NCBI GenBank assembly: GCA_021014945.1
Contig: MU266402.1
Span: forward strand, 49,851 to 113,850
Direction: 5' to 3'
Length of the DNA stretch: 64,000 bases
Source: Leucogyrophana mollusca
Taxonomy: Eukaryota; Basidiomycota; Agaricomycetes; Boletales
Below are positions 56,901 through 64,000 of this stretch, piece after piece. Both the position numbers and the translations under genes were made by a program. Within the stretch, counting starts at the first letter, position 1. Each line of letters starts with the position of its first letter. A model generated the notes under the pieces. It saw only the letters and a program-made list of their open reading frames with translations, was not told the origin of the DNA and did no database searches.

Positions 56901-58173
56901 TATTTGTCATCTAGTCAGGGGGTCCGAACAAGCCTCATTCCCTTCAATCAAAGTGTCCTGATATTCCGCCGGCGAGTGACTGTCAAGCAAACGACTTGTT
57001 TCGATAGTTGTTCATGACACATTCTTCAATCGGCCTCTGTTTTGTGACCAAAGCCTAACCCGCGGCCCAGACATACTCATGGGTCTGAAATTCGGTAAAA
57101 ACGGCTGCCCCTTTCACGGAGCCATGGTGCTTCGAATAAGGAAAACATCCGAAGGGCCGTCGTCGTCGCCGGGTTTAGGCAGGCGCCACTGGACTGAATA
57201 GCAATCGTAGTGACGGTCACACAATTAATCTCCAGGTAAGCTCATCTTTCTGAGGAATCGGCGCTAACCCTCACATTAGATGGGTAAGACGTGCAGTTCC
57301 GAGGACTCGCTCTTTTCGTTCTTCTTGCGTGTGATAAATTTTTTCATCCTCACTTAGTCATCAACCGGGGAGAGTAGTATCCTAAGTCGCTGTGATCCAA
57401 TTGGCTGGGCCCGAAGACAGCCATTTCCCCCATCGTAGCAAACACTTATCTGTGTGTACCATGGACTTTGACTCGCCAGTCAGTGTCGCTAAAACGGCAA
57501 ATGTACGCCAAACCGCGCTGTACGTCAGCGTAAATACCTCCCTTTCATAGACGGTTGCCAGCCGATCTTCCTCCAAAAGCTGTCATCACTAGAACCAACA
57601 GAAAATAAGAAAACCTGTCAGAAGTGCGCTCTCGGTGTAGACTTGGAGAGGTCAAGAGCGGTCCAGTACGTGTGGTTTCATCCATTGACACTTGCTTAAT
57701 ATTCCTACTTTTAATTGACGTATTTGTGAAGGTTCCACGGAGACCCGGACCATTGCACTGTCGATTGACTCCCTTCTGTCTCCATGGACCCGGGCGCTCT
57801 CGTTCGCACATCACGACATGATGGAGCGGGTATGCATCACCCGCGGGTCGCCTGCATCCAATCAGTGAAACAAGATCGATAGCTTATATTGAAGTCTACA
57901 GCAGCTTCTTAGGGCCCCTCCTGAAGGTTTCGACTTCCAAGTAGAAGGTTTGCGGTCCCCATCGACTAAGGCTTACCTTACCTCCAGATCTCCTGGACGC
58001 GTTTCATGCAGTCTCACGTTGACCTCGAAGGACTTCAAATGTCTGTGGGTTGCACAATGCCGCTGACTTTCAATTACTCGACACTTATCGCGTCCAATTT
58101 ACAAGTCCGCATTTTCGTTGTCCTAACAAAGACCGAAATTCGGGTTTTACGCACTCTTGCACTCAAGAGAACA
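53921..58173. other. Long gene-poor region, 4.2 kb
   Basis: 53.9-55.25 kb holds overlapping frames (longest 54524-55234, 236 codons) that may be the degraded C-terminus of the DUF6535-like gene. 55.3-57.4 kb is without frames above 90 codons on either strand. 57.4-58.17 kb is the 5' flank of the methyltransferase gene; its frame stays open upstream to 58006, but the family start fits the ATG at 58174. No RNA gene, repeat ends or terminator recognised. Confidence 0.4.
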
Positions 58174-59230
58174 ATGAATTCTCCGGTTCAAAATGTCGAG
58201 GACATCCTGTCCGATTCGCTTGAAATACTTGGAGGGGAAGCGGTGGAGGATAATAGAACTATTCAATACGGATCTCTGAAGCTCAGCGTGGCGCCCAAGG
58301 TGACGAGCTGCGATCACTAAGCCTGATTATTGGTGATATAAACATTATTGGTTGAGCGCAGGAAGGGAAGGTGCGGTTTCCCTACTCAATGGCCCCATTT
58401 GGTCTGATTCAATTGCCGTGAAGGCGAACACATTGTTGGCAGATCACTTGTTCTCTCCAGCTCTCCTTCTTGCTGAGCAGCTTGAGAGGGGTTTAATCCC
58501 GGTCAACGGCCGGAGAAGTGCGGCCGTATATCCATCGGACGAGTAACCAAGTGTCTAACTGGTCTGTATAGTCGTAGAACTCGGAGCTGGGTGTGCCTTG
58601 CCCTCGTTACTGGCCGCCGTTCTTCCCAACCCACCATCCTTGGTCGTCGTTACAGACTATCCGGATCAGATCATTCTAGGAAACCTGTCGAATAACGTGA
58701 TCGTGAATGCTGTATGGTTCAAGGAAGGATGCGTTGTTCAATGTGCTGGGTATGAATGGGGTCAAGATGCAGCGCCACTAATGTTAGTTGACCCTTCCCT
58801 CGTGTTTTCCGCTCTCGGGAGGAGTTTTCTTTACTTATGTATTCACATTTTCAGTGATCTGACAGTGACGCATGAAGATCCGCCAGGATACGACATTGTA
58901 ATCATGTCGGATCTTCTGCATTTCGACAGCTCTCATGAAGTGCTTGTCGCTTCGTTAATATCGCTCCTTGCGAGATCAGACGGTGCTCGAGTTTACGTCG
59001 CTGCAGGGAAGTACACGGCGCCTAACGTGTGCGATCACTTTCTGAGATTGGGCGAGGAGGCAGGGATCATTTGGCAGGAAGGCGTGTCGGATCTGGACGG
59101 TAAAGAGTCAGATGCTTGGTTGGGCACGATGGAGGTCAGCGGGTTAGATAAAGCTCAACTTGGCATTCGTAAAGGCATGTGTCGACAGTGGATAGGCCGA
59201 TGGGCACCTGTCCACTTGGGATCCGAATGA
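58174..59230 (+). CDS. EFM7: EFM7/NNT1-type protein N-methyltransferase
   Basis: Five exons: 58174-58299, 58362-58370, 58424-58517, 58572-58782, 58855-59230, giving 271 codons plus stop. Seven-beta-strand SAM fold: PKEGKANTLLADHLFSPALL, RIVELGAGCALPSLLAA (SAM motif I), VVVTDYPDQIILGNLSNNV, then DIVIMSDLLHFDSSHEVLVA, YVAAGKYTAPNVCDHFLRLG. This order matches yeast Efm7/Nnt1, which methylates the N-terminus and adjacent lysine of elongation factor eEF1A; older names call it nicotinamide N-methyltransferase. The second exon is 9 nt (GAAGGGAAG) and encodes EGK of the conserved loop; skipping it keeps the frame but deletes those three residues. Substrate is inferred from family only. Confidence 0.82.
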
Positions 59231-60150
59231 ACTTCCCTATCCGGGCTTGAATGATTCCTCCATTTATGTCCCTTCGCTCCTTCGCCTGTGAAACAGGCAC
59301 ATCGCGCTTCCATGCCATCCCCCGGGCTCCCATCTTACGTTGCATCATCCCGGAACAGGGTAGTTGTTAAAGTTGATCTTGATGAGGTTGGTTGATGACG
59401 GATATGAATGCCACCCGCTACCTCCCGCGACGTCTTGAACTCAATGTGCATTATGATCTCAGAGGCTGAGAAATATAATGCATTCTCCAAGATTGGTTCA
59501 CCAGTTCAACACTGACATTTTACGTGCGCCGCAAATGAAATGTGTAAGATTGTCCACGGAACGCTCGACAAGTGCAAAGTGGACATATTACTCTAGCCAT
59601 GTATTGAATATTCATTTTAACAATTCCAGCTGACTCGGACTCTCCACTACGCGTTCAGGGGGGTCGCGTTATACTTGCAGGTCGATTTATACTTTTAGGG
59701 TTGCCGATCGAGTCAAGGCTAAGTACTAAGTACTAAGTACCGGAACAGAGGCCTGCAGATCAGGCAGCGAACCCAATGTATGTTCCAAAGTATTCACCAA
59801 ACTATACATCGCACGAGCCTCTACAATACAAGGTAGCCATAATATTAGCTGTGACACATTGCTAGGACTAAACTAACGACCAGACAAACAAAACAACAAG
59901 AAACACAATAAGCGAGACCAGACCATAGTGAAAACAAGGCCGTTCCATCCGAGTGCCGCGCACAGCTCTCCACCGCTAAACCAGCCCCTTTAGTATTCTT
60001 TGATGGAGTGGAAGAGCACGCCGCGTGCCGGAGTGCCATTAATTTCGATTATCCCCAAACTTCACCAGCATGCTAGCTGGCCTTCCCTCCGAAATTTGAT
60101 AGGAGGCGATAGATCGCGACCCTGCCTGAGCCGAAAAAAACCGCAGGTGT
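59231..60150. other. Convergent intergenic, 920 bp
   Basis: Between convergent EFM7 and phosphodiesterase genes. Includes a short tandem of CTAAGTA units (59719-59740). No gene. Confidence 0.5.
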
Positions 60151-62372
60151 TCATATGGGCTCTGGAGTGGGGTGGATGATTGACGCCAACTCAGAGGCCG
60201 AGTCTGTGACACTGGTGTTGGCTAACGAGGAAATGTAGGGGTCCGTCCGTCCGTCGACGAGTGCAGCTTCAGCCACTATGACACCAGCTGCCAACGCGGC
60301 CTTTGGAACTGACGACAGGCAAGCAGACGATGAGGAGGGACTCGATGACCCAGATGCATTCCACGAATAACGGTGGTGGAAACTCTTCTTCTTTCGAACG
60401 CTTGCTTGGTATGCAGCGCGCATAGCTACAGCTGCCTCGTTGGCACTGCTTGTGCTGGTGTAACGCAGGCTTGACGCCGACCGTTGAGAGCGCGGGGCAA
60501 GCACGAACGATTGCACCGAAGCGCTAGGCGACACAGGTGGTGAAGGGAAAGCGAGGGACGATATCGAATCGCTCGCAATAATACGAGTGTCCAGTGGGTG
60601 CGATTCTGAGCTGACATCGGATGAAGACGAAGAATGCTCCGATGCAGCATAGGTTGACTTCCAATCGACTGACGCACTCTGTTCATCGAGCGAGCTGAGG
60701 ATGAAGGTAGGCAAAGCCAGTGGAAATGCGGTCAGGAAGCCCTCAGGAGGCCGCAATGATAGTATTGGGTGATCCGTCGAGCACGAATCATGGAGGGGTC
60801 CACAAGGCGTCAGCTCGGTACTGCGAGTTATCCACATGTTAAGATTTTCTCTACATTGCTCTGCAAACGGTGTCATCTCTGGGTGGGAAGGTTTGTTTAG
60901 AACAGCCGATATGTTTCAAGAGAGGACTGACCGGGAATAGCTTTCGCGACAATGTCCATAAGCGGTTTCGCAAAAGTGCTAATGAAAAAGATTTGACCCT
61001 TGACTCGTGCGAGAGGGCATTCGGAAGGTGGGAGGGAAGTCGGAAGATCGAATTGCTTTTCCAGTGAAGTCTGCGAGGACCACTCCGACAACAAGGCGCT
61101 GGTCCAATACTGCGAAACGCCTGGAGGTCGACTCTGCTCGCCATGGGATGAGCTTACGCCCCATGATATCGAGGAACTGAGACTTACAGGGTTACTGATG
61201 TCAGCACATTTGATAATTGCCTGGCAAAATAATAGTATCCGCCGGTTCTTCGAGTAATCTCCACCATCCGCAAGAAGACCAAAATTTGTCATGAAATCAG
61301 CATGCACGCTCATGTCTGTGGCGAGCACAATTCCTGCTAATAGCCCGCGAAAATAGGGACCAGAAACAGGTCGATCCAAAAGATGGCCGAGACCGTGGAG
61401 CTGCATGGCGCGCGCGAGCACCGCATAGTGCATGCGCTCGAGGGCCGACTTGTTGTCGTAGACGGCGGATAGTGGAGCCTGTGAGTTTTTCTGGTGCAAT
61501 CGCGAAGTGAGCATCGTGTCATATCACACTCGTGCTGGACGCACCATGAAAATATTCGTCAGTCCCGGGTGTGCAACATCGTGACCGATACCCGCGATAT
61601 ACAGCGCAAAGAGATGTGAATTCTCAAGATCGGGCAGAAGATGATTTTGGTGTCCAGACTTGTCGCGCCGCCACTTGCGCCTGTCATCTTCTAGTAGTAT
61701 TGATACCGGGGGGACCAGACCCGCAGCGCAAAGAAATGATTGAGACGCCTGGAGGACGTCTAGGGCGTGCTGAAAGTTGTGGTACGTGTTCTGCTCACAA
61801 TATAGTGAGCGAAGGTGTCGTAAGAAGATAGACATTGTGTCTATGACAGCGACATGGATGAGGGTCCCAGCGGGTGGTCATGTATTGGATGGCTTACCGA
61901 GCGATACGCCGATTTCCTCCATCATACCGTCGATACGGAAGAGACTTTCGAACAAGATCAAGGCACAGAACAGAACCTCTTCGTCGGGAAGTTTGTGCGG
62001 CTCAAAATGCCACCTATCGAGAGATTTTATCAGGCGGCACCTTGTGTCGGTAGGAATGGCTATCGGTGATCTTGAAAAAGTTAGATAAAACGATGGGAAG
62101 TGCTCAAAAACACTACTGACAAGTCACTGTCATATAGGTTGACAGTTATCTGGGTATGGTTGTACATGTCGCTGAGCAATTCTGCGTAGCTATGTTGAAT
62201 AGACATCAGGCTCCTGTGCAACGTGCGCATTAGATATGGACCCGAAAAGTGGCGCACCCTGTTCCTCCTTGCTCTCTCTCTTCCCAACCTCCCCATCCAT
62301 GACCCAAACCCTGGTTTTCGAGAGCGAGGGCAAGACCACCGACGTCCACGCTGCGTCGTCTGCCATGAACAT
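60151..62372 (-). CDS. Class I 3',5'-cyclic nucleotide phosphodiesterase
   Basis: Minus strand. The catalytic domain carries the HD-type metal site: YHNFQHALDVLQ, LYIAGIGHDVAHPGLTN, then LATDMSVHADFMTNF and IIKCADISNP, the classical class I signature. Upstream exons read FEPHKLPDEEVLFCALILFE, SLFRIDGMMEEIGVSLG. The last exon (60151-60878) joins as PGEMTPFAEQCRENLNMW and adds a long Ser-rich tail (DVSSESHPLDTR, then FPSPPVSPSASVQS) with a basic patch KKKSFHHRYSW. It hydrolyses cAMP and/or cGMP to the 5' nucleotide, ending PKA signalling. The start is tentative: an ATG at 62372 fits a path via SLSKTR to SLMSIQHSYAELLSDMYNHTQ, but the donor there is weak (GTTTGG). The tail suggests regulation by phosphorylation; inferred. 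Confidence 0.85.
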
Positions 62373-63720
62373 ATTCCTCAGCGTGGAGCATGAAAATGAT
62401 AAGCCTCCAGGTAATTATAAAACAATAAAGCAGAACGAAGGTAGATTGCAGGAATGCTATGACAAGATATGTCTCTCGATGATGATCTGGAGCCAACAAG
62501 TTTAGCTTGACTTCCCCGCGTGGTCGTTGACAGGATCACCGTCGAGTCTCGGGGCTCGTGGCTCCTCGTGGCTCTCGCGTGCGCACTCTTTTAACCACGG
62601 TTCGGACCGAATGCCCGGTCCCTGCTCTTGTCCTCCATCCCCTTTGTGAGAAAACAACACATCCTCGGGTCCGTCAAAACAAACGGCGTTTGCAAAGTTC
62701 TCTTTGTGATTCCGCTGTCTTCATGAAAACCGCTCGTTTTTCATTCCGCAAAGGGACCGGACACCTGGCGGAGGCATTTTTTAGGCCCGTACCGCTGCGC
62801 AAAGCCAGGGTAATCTGCCACAGGGCTGCTGTCCTCTGATTGCGATCATGAAGGGGTGGCCGTCCCTCGGAAAATATTCTGACACGTCGTTACATGTCGG
62901 AGTTATAGCTCAGAGGGTGATGGTAGGTCCTTGGAGGCGTGTTTGGCGCGTTTCATGATATGGAGCGCGTGTATGTGGGGGGGAGAAGTTGATATCGCGG
63001 GCAAGGCAAACCACGCCTTTTAATAGAGATTTATCCTGCGACTTCTGGGCCATTTTTCTTTGTTGAAGCGTGGAGGTGTATCTCTACCCATGCAAAAAGT
63101 CCGCTGGCGGCCCGTTACGGGACCCAGTTGCGCAATCCTCCAGCAGTATATCTTTCCCTTCCTTTCGATCGCTGTCAATGTGCTCATTGATGAGAAATGG
63201 TATGATTAGACGGTCAACTTTCTGACATTGTATACCAACTGAATCCCCTTGTATCCCCCGCCCTGGATGTCAGGATGGTATCAGGTCCAAAATCGTCCCC
63301 GACGGCCGACACCGACGGAAGTTTGAAAACCCACCGATCCCAAAATTCCCATCTCTCACTGAAATCATTATCTTGGCGCTCTCTCGGGCCTCCACCACTG
63401 TGCATGGTCTTTTTAGCGAGGTATGACCAGGCATCGATGTGGTTTACAATGGCGGGACATCGATCTGGCAAAACAAGCAGTCCGAAGTCGCGATAATAAT
63501 ATTTTTTTTGCAGCTGGACTGGGATGTACCCTAGAGAGCACGTCCCGACCCAGACTGGCCTTCATGATTACGCCCGCAAGTCTCAAGTGACCTCCTGACC
63601 TAACGGCTCTTGCCGTTGCCGACCTGAAGCCCCATCCGAGTGACACACCACTCGTATTATGACCCTTTGCCCCCGGGATACGAGAGGACCCCTGATAATA
63701 GGCGGGGAGGCCAGTGGCCG
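62373..63720. other. Gene-poor right flank
   Basis: Short frames only. A 172-codon minus-strand frame (63413-63931) is low complexity and runs across the GTCCGGACA array, so it is probably not a gene. A tRNA-like A-box word (TATAGCTCAGAGGG, about 62905) has no B box after it. Confidence 0.4.
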
Positions 63721-63861
63721 GTCCGGACAAAATTTTGAGAATTTTAGGCCCCAAGCCTGATTTTTGTCCGGACAAATTGACGTGGACCCCCCTTAGGCTA
63801 CTTCTCTTCTGTCCGGACACTTGGCTCGGGCTCCAGTGAAGGCCCGCTACCCGTCCGGACA
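63721..63861. repeat. Phased GTCCGGACA array with hairpin
   Basis: The palindromic word GTCCGGACA occurs at 63721, 63766, 63811 and 63853 (spacings 45, 45, 42). The first two copies form an inverted repeat: GTCCGGACAAAA and TTTTTGTCCGGAC as arms of a possible hairpin with about 30 bp between. Sequence between the words is not conserved. Not a known binding site to me; possibly an end of a mobile element beyond the window. Confidence 0.6.
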
Positions 63862-64000
63862 TTTCGGGCTCAGGCTCCGACGTTGCTGTCGGAGATCCGA
63901 GACATGGACTCGAAGAGACTCGAAGTGCCACCTACTCCCGCTCACTCCTGCCAACCGAAAGGCGCAGATCTCGGACAGTTAGAGGTTTCTCTAACAGTAG

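Noticed and set aside
62900..62935. tRNA-like A box (TAGCTCAGAGGGTGATGG)
   Set aside because: No matching B box (GGTTCGAATCC type) within 100 bp, no paired acceptor arms.
1..64000. CRISPR arrays, operons, ribosome binding sites, biosynthetic gene cluster with NRPS, PKS or terpene core
   Set aside because: The sequence is eukaryotic with spliced genes; no core enzyme of a secondary-metabolite cluster is present.

Overview
This window is nuclear DNA of a filamentous basidiomycete, most likely an Agaricomycete. The genes carry many short introns (mostly 45-75 bp) with GT-AG ends and a few GC-AG ends. Two gene families expanded in Agaricomycetes are present (integral membrane families resembling DUF6533 and DUF6535), as are a bicupin oxalate decarboxylase and an Rrm4-type three-RRM/MLLE RNA transporter. 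Exon models were built by hand from splice signals, frame continuity and family knowledge. Where exact exon coordinates are given, exon lengths sum to a whole number of codons. No database search was possible.

Layout. 1-4.4 kb: the 3' end of a His/Gln-rich protein, a low-complexity Agaricomycete protein, and ERG6-type sterol C24-methyltransferase. 5.2-11 kb: two TenA/THI-4-like genes in convergent (inverted) orientation around a DUF6533-like membrane protein gene, with conserved tandem GATA sites in both TenA promoters. 11.5-14.6 kb: Rrm4-like endosomal mRNA transporter on the minus strand. 14.8-20.9 kb: a gene-poor island with a degenerate tandem repeat of about 0.5 kb. 20.9-23 kb: secreted oxalate decarboxylase with 16 exons. 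23-25.2 kb: gene-poor. 25.2-34.8 kb: a compact plus-strand housekeeping block: Mad3 checkpoint protein, AIP1 WD-repeat actin regulator, phosphopantothenate-cysteine ligase and Sec2-type Rab GEF. 35.4-43.7 kb: two paralogous MFS anion transporters (minus) with a small membrane protein between them. 44.2-47 kb: ALY/Yra1-type mRNA export factor and a thaumatin-like secreted protein (both minus). 47-49.9 kb: gene-poor. 50-51 kb: atypical NAD(P)-binding SDR. 52.6-54 kb: broken DUF6535-like gene. 58.2-59.2 kb: EFM7/NNT1-type methyltransferase. 60.2-62.4 kb: cyclic-nucleotide phosphodiesterase (minus). 63.7-63.9 kb: a phased GTCCGGACA array.

The genes form no single pathway. The main themes are a rearranged duplicated TenA locus, a conserved housekeeping block next to fast-evolving islands, and an unusual density of micro-exons: internal exons of 9, 10, 15, 17 and 18 nt in four genes, plus exons of 23-37 nt. 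ORF-based annotation would miss these or mis-call the proteins.
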